Position numbers and translations under genes: made by a program
In this document: in pieces, positions 1 to 10,717 of the stretch
How positions within the stretch are numbered: position 1 is the stretch's first letter
Layout of the letters: the number at the start of each line of letters is the position of its first letter
NCBI GenBank assembly: GCA_022376515.1
Contig: WTXI01000005.1
Span: forward strand, 434,001-498,000
Source: Lactifluus volemus
Lineage: Eukaryota > Basidiomycota > Agaricomycetes > Russulales > Russulaceae
Direction: 5' to 3'
DNA length: 64,000 nt
Notes under the pieces: model-generated
What the model was told of the DNA's origin: nothing
Seen by the model: only the letters and a program-made list of their open reading frames with translations
Databases searched by the model: none

Positions 1-164
1 ACGCATGGTTCGTGTAGCCCAATTTCTTGCCAGAGCAAAGAGCGGACCCTGGAACATTGGTTATTCTGGATCTTTTTTGCTTCATTCAGTTCTTCCTCTT
101 CTTGATTATGTATCGGTGTGTAAATTCCTGTCATATTTTTATTATTATCTGACTTTGAGCCAGC

Positions 165-455
165 ATGTCGAGGACTCACGCAAGACACCAGTTCCTCACC
201 ACATACTTCGACCCATTCTACGCTGACCTCCACCTTCACCTCAACAAACCGGATTACAATTACGACACTAACTTGTTTTCGTTCTTTCGTCGGTCTTCGT
301 TGGAGCCCTCTTACCCCGAACTTCTGGGTATCGAAGGCCCGATAGAATACGTCAAGCGCAACATCGCCGATGTCGTTGCACGAATGCAACGCTCCATGTG
401 GGAATCGTGGGGCACCAGTGGCGACGTTCGGGCGAAGGCTTGGCCACCTACATGA
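165..455 (+). CDS. Hypothetical protein, probably only the 3' exon of a gene cut by the window edge
   Basis: An open frame of 96 codons runs from an ATG at 165 to a TGA at 453-455. I do not recognise the protein. It is rich in aromatic and acidic residues near the start and has a helical-looking stretch, VKRNIADVVARMQRSMWESW, near residues 65-84. The pyrimidine-rich sequence and a CAG just before the ATG look like an intron acceptor, so the frame may be the last exon of a gene that begins upstream of the window. It lies 233 bp before TAF12 on the same strand. It could also be a chance ORF. Confidence 0.3.
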   Translation: MSRTHARHQFLTTYFDPFYADLHLHLNKPDYNYDTNLFSFFRRSSLEPSYPELLGIEGPIEYVKRNIADVVARMQRSMWESWGTSGDVRAKAWPPT

Positions 456-688
456 GACCATGTTTCCGTCCTCTTGCGATACCCTCCACCACCACGCACC
501 TTTTAATCCTCGTATATACGCACAGTTTTGCTTAGCATTTGTTTTTTTGGCACTTTCCTGTTGTAATCGTCTATATTATCATTGATTAGCTTGGGCACGC
601 GGGCACATGTGCGGGCACCGCCGGGCCGGATGGAGAGAACATTTGTTCCAAACCGGCGTTGTTCGTGAATCACAACCTCACATTAACC

Positions 689-2156
689 ATGGCCACCAAT
701 GGCTCCTCTGCGAATTCGGCAAATATCATTACCGCCCTTGGAAATGCCTTCAAGGACCCATCTGGCGCGACTATGAGCAATGACCGCCTGGCTGCTGTAC
801 TCCTCCAGAACATGAGCCAACTAACGGACCTGGCAAAGCAGGGAAGCTCAACCACCAGCAGATCATGCAGGTGCGCCAAATAACAGCGTTCATGAAATGA
901 GCTCACGATAACCCCATGAATGCGATCTTTTTCTCATGACAGCTCCGGGACTATGCAGACAAACACAAGCCCGCCACAACGAAGCAGGTATGTCTTTCTG
1001 TGTGTTTGTGCTTCGCGGCACATTCTTCATCATTCCTTCCTCCACATATAATAAATGGCTATCAAAAACCACCTCTACCGTCTTTTTTGCCTCTAGACTA
1101 CGCCTAGCCCTCTGCCCCAGCCTGGCTTATCGGCACTCAAGACAACCGCGGGTGGGAGTTCGACATCATCATCATCGGCACCCATGCTGGCCGAAAACGC
1201 CATGTCAAGGACACGTACCCGATCAGCGCGACGTTGAACCCTACCAATCCTGGACCCGTCGCCTGGCCGACAGCAGCTGCGGGAAGACCGTCGCTCACGG
1301 GTGGCTTAACGGCAGGTCGCATAGCGGGTCCGTTTCTTTTTTCTCGCGCCTGTTTTCAGAACCTTTTTTTTGAAACGAGTTTTTTTTTGGGGGGGGCGCT
1401 GATTGTTTGTTGTGTGGTTTGGATGTAAAAAGGTACACCGTCGGCGTTGAAGAACGCGAGTGATGATACTTGGCTCACGGAAGAGGGTGGGTCCTCGCGA
1501 CGCAAGTCGACTCCGGGCGATGCCAGCATGCGGCGGTCGATTCAGGACTTGGTCCTTAGCATCGATCCGAATGTCAAGATGAGCCTGAGGTCGAAGATGT
1601 ACGTTCGCTTTATCGCCCCTTTTTTTTTTTTTTTTGGTGGCCACCAACGCTCGACACACTTCCGTTTCATGCCTTTTCGCGCTCATCTGCGGTCCCTCTT
1701 TTTTTTTGTGTAGCTTCTCTTGGATATTGCCGACGAGTTCATAGACTCGGTGACCAATTTCGGGTGTAGACTCGCAAAGCACCGTAATGGCGACACGCTA
1801 GAAGTTAGGGATTTGCAGCTCCATCTCGGTGCGTTGCTCCCATTCTCTTCGCCATTCTCTCTCCCCCCCCCCCCCCCCCTCCTGTCACCCCGTAGAGAGA
1901 GGGGAGGAGACTGTTGCCTCATCTACTGGTTTATGGCGGTATATGCTCACGATCACTGATAGAACGCAACCACAACATTCGTATTCCTGGGTTCGCATCG
2001 GACATGCCACCTATCGCACTTTCGCAGGCAGGCGTGACACCCACCTCCCAGACCGCACAAAGTGCCAAAAAGGGCGCGCAAGGCGCGCAAAACACACTCC
2101 GTGCGCACCGGTTGGCACAAGTGGCACAGGCCAAGCGGGAGGCGAAGCTCATGTAG
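689..2156 (+). CDS. TAF12: TFIID/SAGA subunit 12, histone-fold protein (TAF12)
   Basis: TAF12 carries an H2B-like histone fold that pairs with TAF4 in TFIID, and with Ada1 in SAGA in yeast, and so acts in Pol II preinitiation. The start ATG at 689 has a good context (ACCATGG). The gene is split into about seven exons with small introns. The fold is encoded in the 3' half: LSIDPNVKMSL near 1557-1590, then LLDIADEFIDSVTNFGCRLA, KHRNGDTLEVRDLQLHLE and RNHNIRIPGF, the last joined across an intron at about 1829-1959. The basic tail LAQVAQAKREAKLM ends at TAG 2154-2156. The N-terminal half is Ser/Thr/Pro-rich linker. Introns contain long T and C homopolymers (1620-1635; about 1862-1880). The gene converges on PAQR copy 1, and its last codons and 3' UTR recur at 29.85-30.1 kb. 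Confidence 0.92.
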
Positions 2157-2379
2157 AAACCTATCTTCTTCATTGTCCCATTGCTCTCGGAGTATTTTAC
2201 GTGTATTAGAATATGTATGATTATGGACCTTGGTTTTATCAACACACCAAAGTCGAATATGATGAGATCTACATAACCGTAAAAGGTCCAAAGCAGAGAC
2301 CTGCACCCTGAAGAAAGAAAGAAGTTCTCTAAAAAAAGAAAGCAAGCACAATAAACACATGAATATAGTACCTTGATGA

Positions 2380-4166
2380 CTACGCCGCGGGCACAGGACA
2401 GACGCCAGAAACGGCAGAAACAGCACCCGAGACCCCGTACTTTAGCGCAGGGAGAGCATTGCGGTGAAGGGATATCGCCCATACAACAAATAAGTGCCAC
2501 ACTGCGTGGGACCCACCGCCCAGCCAGGCGAGGCGGGGTGTATTCGTAGGAAGCATGCATTCCGGGAAGCGAGTACCATAAAAGATTATGCCAACGAGGT
2601 AAGACACGATGGATGGGATTACAGGTCCTGCATCAACCAAAAAGTCAGCTATGGTCGAATAACACGGGGAAAAAGATAGACGCACGAATGAAAGCGAAGG
2701 TTTCACGAAGGGAATAGACTAAGACAAGTTGCGCAAGAGGAGCAAACGACATTAACACGGACATAGAGACGAAGAAAACAATGCGCCATTTCTGTAAACA
2801 TGTATCGTCAACCCATACTGTCGAAAGAAAAATGTAACCATAAAGACCTTGTTCTCGCTCTGGTCAAACCAGTCCAAGAAAGCAATCATAGTACCTCCAA
2901 GCGCATTTATTAAACACATGGTAAGATGTACCGTGCGCGCGACGGTATTGCATTGAAATCCATAGTGGACGACAGTGCCAATACTTCCACTGATTAGCCT
3001 ATGGTGAAAACGTGTGAGAACACAGGTTTACTGGAAACAGAGGAAATTTACGTACCAACCGATTGCTGCGTAGTCGAATTTGGCACAGATCATCATACCT
3101 TTATGGTGCGCACAACCGGTCATGGTGTGCCATACGACGCTAGCGAACAGTGTGAGGAGGGAAAGGAGGGTGAAGGTAAGGGTGGGTGTGTCTACAATGC
3201 TTGCCGATGCGGAGGGTATAGAAGAGCCGAAGAATGTAAATATCGTGTTGCCGGTCCACAATAAAAAGGGAACAAAGTGCGTGTGGATATTAACTTGTGA
3301 GCGGTCCGCGAGTCGTCAGCTACGATAGAGCGTACTACAAGCAAGGTAGCACGTACGGGTTTCATTATGCAATGCAAAAATAGACGCGATGATAAGGGGC
3401 CATTTACGAAGGGGAATGAATCTGAGTAAAGACCAACCGGATGAGAAATACAATGAACACACACGCTAGCGCTGAAGAGTACAAACCGGTATCCATAGGT
3501 CACAAGGTGGTTATTCCGCCACTGCATGGGGAGGTCACCGTATGTGATGAGCTTGGCACCGTGTACAGAACGCTCAATTGCACGTGCGATGTCCGACGCT
3601 GCCTTTCCCAACACGTCCTCCGTCCGGCTTATAGGGGCACGCAAGACTGCGGAGAGACGATCGGAGGACATCATCGTGTCGATGAGTTCGGAAAGCCTGG
3701 TGGTCGAGGGTAAAGACGAGAATCCCATGTGATAAGGTGTGGAGGAGGACAGGTGGTGATGAAGGGATTTTAGACGAGTTGATAAGATATCTACATAGTG
3801 TTCGGGCCGATGAAGATGGGGAACTGGCAATTCATGGAGACGTGATGTTACTCGCTTGAGGTTTGAGGCATCCGACAAGTCGTGAAGTCGGGCAGAAACA
3901 TAAGTCTCGACGGATGTCGAGTCGAGATTGAATTCCGGTAAATGGGAACGAAGCTCTGCCTTGGTCTGTTTTAGGATTTCAAGACCATCTCTGGCCCATG
4001 CTCGAACTTCCTCAACCTTGAGTTCACCCCTGGTGATAGCTTGGCCAAAGTCGAAATCTGGAAGCGGTGATTCTAGTTGTGAAAGAAAAGTTTCTATATC
4101 TGTGAGGCAGGAGAGGACGCTCAAGTGAAGAGATGCGAATGCAGCAGCCGGGGAAGCAGACGACAT
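2380..4166 (-). CDS. PAQR/Izh-family seven-TM protein, copy 1
   Basis: A member of the progestin/adipoQ receptor (hemolysin-III-like) family of zinc-dependent integral membrane proteins, which in yeast (Izh1-4) act in sterol and zinc homeostasis. The start is MSSAS at 4166, the Met shared by all three copies. Residues 1 to about 215 form a long non-membrane N-terminal region, as in Izh3-type proteins, ending with the YGDLPMQWRNN motif. The later exons carry family motifs in order: FALHNET, WHTMTGC, DYAAIGW, HYGFQC, YGTRFPE and GGSHAVWH. The three expected zinc-ligand histidines (in WHTMTGC and GGSHxxWH) are present. Intron 1 lies at about 3422-3486; all exons join in frame, so this copy looks functional. 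Its coding end faces TAF12, and its 5' side is interrupted by a transposon at 4341. Confidence 0.88.
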
Positions 4167-4340
4167 ATCAATAGAATCGAGGGAATGGTGTGTGGGCTGA
4201 CATGATATATGGGGACCCATGGTCAGGACTGAATGGATAAAGGATGGACGCCTATTTGTGCAAGCAACTGGGGACCGTTTTGTTGCTGTCGTCTCGGCCA
4301 GCGCCAAGGCTGTGACCCGGACAGCGCGGTGGTCCGGCAA

Positions 4341-4650
4341 TAGGGGAGTACACAGTAGACGAAATTGACCGTAATTGAGACCGTAATTGAGACCGTAATC
4401 CAAACCAGAATTTGCTTTTTTTTGAGCTCCGATTGATTTGTAATGAGACCAAATTCCGGAATTCAGCTTTGATCGCAAGCAGGATTCCATGTCAATTGTG
4501 TTAGGCGGAGTTTGAACTCAAGCGTGCAGGTGTCGTTTCACTTGTTTGTACATTAGGGTAGTTCAAAGCTGGACACATACACATACACAGCTAGTTACAT
4601 AACATAAAATTAAGAGTTTGCTTGTCACACAGGTCAGAACGACAAAAAAC
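4341..4650 (+). repeat. Left terminal inverted repeat of the transposon
   Basis: About 310 bp matching 5222-5532 in reverse orientation. The outer 275 bp is nearly identical, and the innermost 35 bp (after AAAATTAAGAG) is more diverged. Near the tip it contains a short internal tandem repeat, GTAATTGAGACC (two full copies plus partial). On the minus strand an ATG at 4490 opens a frame that runs out of the TIR into PAQR copy 1. Confidence 0.85.
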
Positions 4651-4828
4651 TCAGCCCTGGCAACAAGGAAACCCCAACCCTAGTGATTGAAATCTAGTAT
4701 TTATGCGCACATCCATATATGGCAGGTTCCGGTTTCATGTTGGTCATCAGAGCGGGGTTTCAAAGCCCACTTCTTCTGGCAGCACTAAAACATGTAGATT
4801 TATAAAAACGATATTGCGCCCAATATCG

Positions 4829-4910
4829 GGCCGGATGGATCAGCGGTTAGATTGTCCGACCTGCATTTTTCCGTCTTGGGAGTGGCCTGGGTTCGAATCT
4901 GTGCATGTCA
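4829..4910 (+). other. tRNA-like segment with Pol III A- and B-box-like motifs inside the transposon
   Basis: GGATGGATCAGCGGTTAG (4832-4849) resembles a tRNA D-arm/A box, and GGGTTCGAATCTG (4889-4901) resembles a T-arm/B box, about 45 bp apart as in a tRNA. The acceptor stem does not close well and I cannot assign an anticodon, so it is a relic or a SINE-like head rather than a working tRNA gene. A perfect palindrome, GATATTG-CGCC-CAATATC (4810-4827), sits immediately upstream. Confidence 0.45.
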
Positions 4911-5221
4911 GATTTATTAAATAACATGTAGCTTGTTTTATTGTACATAAAACAGTTACTTGACATTTGTTTTGGAGAATTGATGGTGTATATACACCAT
5001 AAAGGGAATTCAGAGAGCACATTGCCCTTTTTTTTGATTTGATTGAGGGTTGTTATCACAATCACCAGAACCAGATCTAGTGATGTCGTGATGATTACAT
5101 ACGTAGGCTCCGGCAATAACAAAGCGGAGCCTACCTTATATGGACTCATTTCAATTTTATGACTGTGGTTAAGGTTCCCATACTAGTTGAAACTCAGCTG
5201 CGGCAACACCCTCAGACTTTC

Positions 5222-5532
5222 GTCTTTTCGTCATTCTGGCCTGTTTGGCAAGCAGACTCTTAATTTTATGTTATGTAACTAGCTGTGTATGTGTATGTGT
5301 CCAGCTTTGAACTACCCTAATGTACAAATAAGTGAAACAACACCTGCATGCTTGAGTTCAAACTCCGCCTAACACAATTGACATGGAATCCTGCTTGCGA
5401 TCAAAGCTGAATTCCGGAATTTGGTCTCATTACAAATCAATCGGAGCTCAAAAAAAAGCAAATTCTGGTTTGGATTACGGTCTCAATTACGGTCTCAATT
5501 ACGGTCAATTTCGTCTACTGTGTACTCCCCTA
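5222..5532 (-). repeat. Right terminal inverted repeat of the transposon
   Basis: Reverse complement of 4341-4650, ending in GTGTACTCCCC followed by TA. The copy of the TIR reading frame starts here at ATG 5383 on the plus strand, but it stops soon after leaving the element. Confidence 0.85.
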
Positions 5533-5564
5533 ATCAATTCATCCCGACTGATAAATATTAATTG

Positions 5565-6370
5565 ATGGACACCTCAGACAAGCGAGAATGAAACCTGGTT
5601 GACCGTCCTTGATGCTTCTGTAGCTCTAACGGTGACGTTATCCGTCGGCCATTTTGCTATCAACTATCACAACGAAGTGAACGCTCTGGGAATTGACCTT
5701 GATGAATTATACGCTGCGCAAATTGCAGACGCAGAAGTGAACACACCAGAGTAGAACATCCAGGGAAATTTTTAACTGCCTTCTCTTGGCTCGCTGACCG
5801 TCATCTGTGCTCTGGTAGTCGCTACGGTTACCTACCACACGGTGCGCTCGACACATCCAACACCGGACGGACAACACGCGAAGGCAGCAGAACCCGGTAA
5901 AACCCATTCATTCTATCTATGCCCATTTCTCTTTCCAGCTGAGTATCTTTCCATAAGTACGCTTTTGGAGACTTCGTCATCCGCGGCCAAGTTTGCGCTG
6001 TTATTGAACAAGACGGCGGACGCAGAAAAGTATACAAACCACTCTCTGGTCAGTTGCCTCTCTGGGATCCCGACGTGACGAGCGATGGCTTTCACGGACG
6101 GTGAATTTTATCCTCCTTTTCAAGACCTTTTTCGTCGAGAGAGCGCGGGCACCCCTTTCTCACACCGGATCATGACCTAAGGCAGGTTTTATGCAGAAAC
6201 GCTTTTCCGAATGGCACTTTAGCAGTCTTGGATCCCGTAGCCTGTTCTCCAGAGGATCCCAAGCCAACGCACGAGTGTTCGCTGCGGAGCGGTAATACCG
6301 TCGGCTTTTATGAATCGTCGTCCTGGGAGCACAAGTGGTAAATGGTATAAAGACGGGACGGTCCATCTAG
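5565..6370 (+). pseudogene. GH92 alpha-mannosidase-like gene fragment, copy A
   Basis: The reading frame is broken, but pieces match fungal GH92 exo-alpha-mannosidases: LLNKTADAEKY near 5998-6035, WDPDVTSDGFHG near 6063-6100, then CSLRSGNTVGFYESSSWE near 6276-6342. In the family the last region lies close to the active site. Stop codons and frame changes separate the blocks, and the N-terminal half and the C-terminus are missing. The same DNA, with its own breaks, recurs at 9440-9760 (5' part only) and, reversed, at 30.1-30.9 kb. The fragment begins 33 bp after the transposon end and is followed by PAQR copy 2. Family assignment is by recalled motifs, not by alignment. Confidence 0.6.
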
Positions 6371-6524
6371 GACGCGAGAATGCTATACTACCTAAGTACT
6401 AAATAGTCCGAGTCAGATGTGGTAATTATATCGCGATTGTCGTCCCCTCGCGAAGAAAGAAGTTCTCAAAAACAGAGCGACCACTATGAACACGTAAATA
6501 TAGCGGCTTTATGCATGTTGATGA

Positions 6525-8308
6525 CTACGCTGCGGGCACGGGACAGACGCCAGAAACAGCACCCGAGACCCCGTACTTTAGCGCAGGGAGGGCATTGCGG
6601 TGCAGGGATATCGCCCATACAATAAACAAGTGCCACAATGCGTGCGACCCACCACCAAGCCAGGCGAGGCGGGGTGTATTCGTAGGAAGTATGCATTCCG
6701 GGAAGCGAGTAGCATAAAAGATTAGGCCAACGATGTACGACATAAGGGATGGGATTATAGGTCCTACATCAGTCAAAAAGTCAGCTATGGTCGAATAACA
6801 CGGGGGAAAATATAGAGACGCACGAATGAAAGCGAAGGTTTCACGAAAGGAATAGAGTAAGGCAAGATGCGCAAGCGGAGAAAACAACATCAACACGGAC
6901 GTAGAGAGGAAGAAAGCGACGCGCCATTTCTGCAAGCATATATCGTCAACCCGTATTGCCGAAAGAAAAATGGAACGATAAAGACCTTGTTCTCTCTCCG
7001 ACCAAACCAGTCCAAGAAAGCAACCAAAGTGCCTCCAAGCGCATTTATTAAACACGCGGTAAGGTATACAGTGCGCGCGACGGTATTGCATTGAAATCCA
7101 TAGTGGACAATAGTGCCAATACTTCCACTGATTAGCCTATGGTGAAAAAATGTGAGAACACAGGTTGCTGGAAACAGAGGAAATTTGGCCCAGACGTACC
7201 AACCGATTCCTACGTAGTCTATTTTGCAGCATATCGTCTTACCTTTAAGGTTCGCACAACCGGTCATGGTGTGACATAGGACGCTAGCAAACAATGTGAA
7301 GAGGGAAAGGAGGGTGAAGGTGAAGGTGGGTGTGTCTACAATGCTTGCCGATGCGGAGGGTATAGAAGAGCCGAAGAATGTAAATATCGTGTTACAGGTC
7401 CACAATAAAAAGGGAACAAAGTGCGTGTGGATATTAACTTGTGAGCGGTCCGCGAGTCGTCAGTCACGATAGAGCGTACTAAAAGCAAGGTAGCACGTAC
7501 GGGTTTCATTATGCAATGCAAAAATAGACGCGATGATAAGAGGCCATTTACGAAGGGGAATGAATCTGAGTAAAGACAACTGGATGATAAATACGTGAAC
7601 ACACACGCTAGCGCCGAAAAGCACAAACCGGTATCCATATGTGACAAAGTGGTTATTCCGCCACTGCATGGGGAGGTCACCGTATGTGATGAGCTTGGCA
7701 CCGTGTACAGAACGCTCAATTGCACGTGCGATGTCTGAGGCTGCCTTTCCCGACGCATCCTCCGTCCGGCTTATAGAAGGCGCCCGCAAGACTGCAGAGA
7801 CACGATCGGAGGACATCATCGTGTCGATGAGTTCGGAAAGCCTGGTGGTCGAGGGTGAAGACAAGAGTCCCATGTGATAAGGTGTGGAGGAAGAGAGGTG
7901 ATGATGAAGGAATTTTAGACGAGTTGATACATAGTGTTCGGGTCGATGAAGATCATGATGGGGAACTGGCAATTCATGGAGATGTGATGTTACTCGCTTG
8001 AGGTTTGAGGCATCCGACAAGTCGTGAAGTCGGGCAGAAACATAAATCTCGATGGATATCGAGTCGAGATTGTATTCTGGTAGATGAGAACGAAGCTCTG
8101 CCTTGGTCTGTTTGAGGATTTCAAGGCCATTTCTGGCCCATGCTCGAACTTCCTCAACCTTGAGTTCACCCCTGGTGATAGCTTGGCCAAAGTCGAAATC
8201 TGGAAGTGGTGATTCTAATTGTGAAAGAAAAGTTTCTATATCTGTGAGGCAGGAGAGGACGCTCAAGTGAAGAGATGCGAACGCAGCAGCCGGGGAAGCA
8301 GACGACAT
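6525..8308 (-). CDS. PAQR/Izh-family seven-TM protein, copy 2
   Basis: Close paralogue of copy 1 with the same exon plan and the same start (MSSAS at 8308). Motifs are FALHNET, HTMTGC, DYVGIGW, HYGFQC, YATRFPE and GGSHALWH; the zinc-ligand histidines are retained. Small in-frame differences from copy 1 include a loss near HRPEHYV and an extra residue in RAPSISRT. No frame breaks are seen, so it looks functional. Intron 4 keeps 8 bp that copy 1 has lost. Downstream (below 6480) only part of the TAF12-type 3' flank is shared, and a GH92 fragment follows instead of TAF12, so this copy is on a derived duplicated segment. Confidence 0.87.
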
Positions 8309-8514
8309 ATCAATAGCGTCGAGGGAATGGGCAAGAGCTGACATGGACCTAGATGAAGGACGGAGGCCCTATTTGTGCATACAACTGGGGGCCGGTTTGT
8401 TGTTGTCGTCTCGGCTATCGCGGCGGTGGTGACCATCATTATGCTGTGTCACGCACAGCGATCCGACAATAAAAATGAATTGTTCCCAGTGAGAAATCGC
8501 TTACAGTTAACTAG

Positions 8515-8864
8515 TGTTGACCCGGGCTCCTCACGGGATCGACGTGTTCACGTTCCACGCATCAGGTTGCAAGATTGTTACGTTGTTACCTTGCTTGCAA
8601 GTCATCAGCAAGATAGGAAGTTGCTAGGGTAACAGGCGCTAGCCCTAGAAAACTTACCATGCTCTACATGGCAAACTAGACCTAGTGGTTGCCAGTTTTG
8701 CACCTAGAGCTAGTTTCACAACTTGAGTCTGGACCAGTTCTTCACACCTAGTTCCAGTTCATATAAAATAGCTCTATTCATGAAGCTACAGATAATACAT
8801 TATACATAACAGTCACCTTTAAGCCCTCGCAGACTTCCATTGAAAAGCTCTGGACCACTCAACA
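8515..8864 (+). mobile_element. Candidate solo LTR
   Basis: A 350-bp segment starts TGTTGA and ends TCAACA, a perfect 6-bp terminal inverted repeat of the TG...CA type, and has a TATA-like TATAAAAT at about 8762 in its second half, as in LTR promoters. It is unique in the window and lies in the 5' flank of PAQR copy 2, just past the region shared with copy 1. The flanking 5-mers do not match, so no target duplication is seen; this lowers confidence. Confidence 0.4.
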
Positions 8865-8889
8865 TCGGGTTCATCGCATAGCCACATCG

Positions 8890-9440
8890 AGATTGTCGTT
8901 ATGATCATGTTAGAGTCTTGCAGGGGCCGCAGGGGCGTTGGGATGCCTGATGAAGGGGTGCTTCCCTGTCGGTACGCTGCCAGTGCCTTTTGACTGTCCG
9001 GGGGCCGGGCCTGGCCGCGTCATTAACAGTCCCGTGTTCCATAACAAAATTGCTGAACTTTTCATGATTGATACGACCCCCATCTGACGCCCAACTCCCA
9101 TGAGATCAGCCAGGTGTGTTGGCACCACCCGAACGATGCAGCTGAGGATCCGATCCCATCTAATGCCGAACTTGCCATGACGCACCAGTCTGCATGCATC
9201 TCTTGATTCTTTACCTGCCTTCCAGGCATACCCCAAAAGATGAAATTGTCGCACTTAATGCAGCAGAACTGCGTGCACGACAAGTTCAAGGTATGTTTTT
9301 TCCACAGCGTTCCCCTTTATGGGGTCACGCCAGGCCTGTTGGCAGCGTGTTGACGTTCTGGAGGGCTCCAGACGTCTTTCACTAGAAATAATGTGAATGT
9401 CTTCTTCCTGCTGGGGGCGAAACCGAACGCAGCAGAACCC
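8890..9440 (-). repeat. Duplicated unit Y, left copy (unrecognised sequence next to GH92)
   Basis: About 550 bp that recurs in reverse at 30925-31595, which carries an extra internal segment. On the minus strand it has a 114-codon open frame (8910-9254) beginning at a GTG and reading RQFHLLGYAWKAGKESRDA, which I cannot assign. In the other copy this frame is interrupted by a TAG. It is continuous with the GH92 fragment that follows, so it could be the 5' part or promoter region of the same ancestral gene, or an old mobile element. Confidence 0.5.
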
Positions 9441-9760
9441 TATCTACCTCAGACAAGCGAGAATGAAGCTCGGTTGATCATTCTTGAGAACCGCAGGGCA
9501 TTCCTACTCAGCGCTCAGCTCGGTCACTCCGTGATGTTTCTGTAGCTATAGAAGAAGTGACATTATCGTGGTCATTTTTCTATCAACGTCACAACGAAGC
9601 GAACGCTCTGGGAATCAACCCTAAAGAATTACACGCTCCAGAGTGGAACATCCATGGCCGGCAAATTAATATTTACAACTGAGATTTTAATTGCATTTTC
9701 TTTCGACCCGTGGCTCGCTGGAACGTCATCTGTGCTCTGGTAGTCGCTACGGTTACGTAC
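9440..9760 (+). pseudogene. GH92-like gene fragment, copy B (5' part only)
   Basis: The segment matches 5565-5830 and, reversed, 30.6-30.9 kb, beginning with the shared stretch CTCAGACAAGCGAGAATGAA and ending at GGTTACGTACCAGCC. It is full of stops in all frames and lacks the region with recognisable GH92 motifs. It is identified as part of the GH92 unit only by continuity in the other two copies. It is cut abruptly at about 9760 by the RNase H-like piece. Confidence 0.45.
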
Positions 9761-9764
9761 CAGC

Positions 9765-10300
9765 CTTGAATGACGGGGGGGAGGTTAAGGCGAAACTGAG
9801 GCGTCTGTGGAGGGAGGGGAGGTTGTCAGAGGTTTGTTTAAAGGAGAGAGAGAAAGGTTGGCCGGGTGAGGTCCTGGCTTGAGGATTGCATTTAACGCTG
9901 AAGCGTTTGTGGACAGGACGAGGACGTGGGTTGCGGTGGAGTACGATAGGATAGTTTGGGCAAGGGAGATGCCCATGTCGAGAGCGGCTAGGTTGACGTC
10001 GAAAAGGGAGACAGTTTTGCCCAGGGTCGCTCGGTGTGACGGGCTTCTTTACCCAACCACCGCTGCGGCGATGCCGATCGGCGCGTCATCGGTTTTGAGG
10101 GCGGCCGCGTAGGTTTTGCGTTCGTCCCCATGTCTGACCCTGGCGTCGAGGGTGAGTCTCTCACCCCAGCTACTGAAGTTCCAGGGGGGACAGCGTGGGT
10201 TCGTAGGCGAGGGCCATGGCTGTGAGGCAGGAGTGTATAGGGCCATTCTACGGGGGCAGGCATGGGAAGGGAAGGACTTGTTGTCGACGGGATGACCAGT
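9765..10300 (-). pseudogene. RNase H-like fragment, probably from a non-LTR retroelement
   Basis: Read on the minus strand, short frames resemble the RNase H domain of fungal Tad/LINE-type retroelements: DDAPIGIAAAVVG near 10045-10085, then a helix LAALDMGISLAQTILSYS and LSTNASALNAILKPGPHP near 9860-9990. These recall the usual AEL...AL and DNxxALxAL...PxPHP blocks. The acidic catalytic positions are not convincingly kept, the frame changes at least once, and no reverse transcriptase is present. It separates GH92 fragment B from the sedolisin gene. It could be an unrelated disordered protein fragment. Confidence 0.35.
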
Positions 10301-10717
10301 TTTCACCCAGACACTTCAGGAGCTGGCCCTCGAGGGAGCCTGTAGAGTCTAAGGGCAGAGTTATCAATCAGCTGTTTAATGCATAAATCGACAGGAAGAA
10401 TGGCCATCAGTTGATGAAGAGGCTCCCCGGAGGGGGGGGGGTCCTGAAGGCGCCAACACAACGCAGAGACAGAACAGGTCCGATCGAAGAAAGGCCCAAT
10501 AGTTGCGCTGGTTCCCACACTTTCACCCATACTGTACCCGGGAGTTTCTGCTAGGCCAACGAACAACTCCGACGTTCAGAATTCAATTAACGAGTGAATG
10601 TAATTCCATAGGGTATCAAAAGAGTGTCAGAAAAATGAGTGTGTGAACGCAGCTACAGGCGTGCCAGTGTAAACGAAAGGAGTGTAGTAATGTCCTAGTA
10701 AAGGTGCAAATTCAGTA

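Larger units (their letters stand above)
4341..5532. mobile_element. 1.19-kb non-autonomous DNA transposon (MITE-like) with long TIRs and TA target site
   Basis: The two ends are inverted copies of each other: the sequence starting TAGGGGAGTACACAGTAGAC at 4341 recurs reversed and ends at 5532. TA lies at both edges, as expected for a TA target-site duplication of Tc1/mariner-type or similar elements. The inner 570 bp encodes no transposase. The insertion can be dated relative to the duplications: the matching flank of PAQR copy 2 (around 8470) is homologous up to the sequence CCGRCAATA and then continues without the element, so it is an empty site. The family assignment is inferred only from the TA and the TIR layout. 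Confidence 0.85.

Noticed and set aside
1600..1900. Long T and C homopolymers in TAF12 introns as a regulatory microsatellite
   Set aside because: They are at or near polypyrimidine tracts before acceptors and can be explained by splicing signals and slippage.
5383..5565. Separate small ORF beginning MESCLRSKLNSG
   Set aside because: It is the mirror image of the TIR sequence at 4490 and lies inside the transposon end; no independent gene.
2380..8308. PAQR copies 1 and 2 as alternative haplotypes collapsed into the assembly
   Set aside because: They differ in flanks, internal indels and mobile insertions and are arranged in tandem with unique DNA between them, so true paralogues are more likely.
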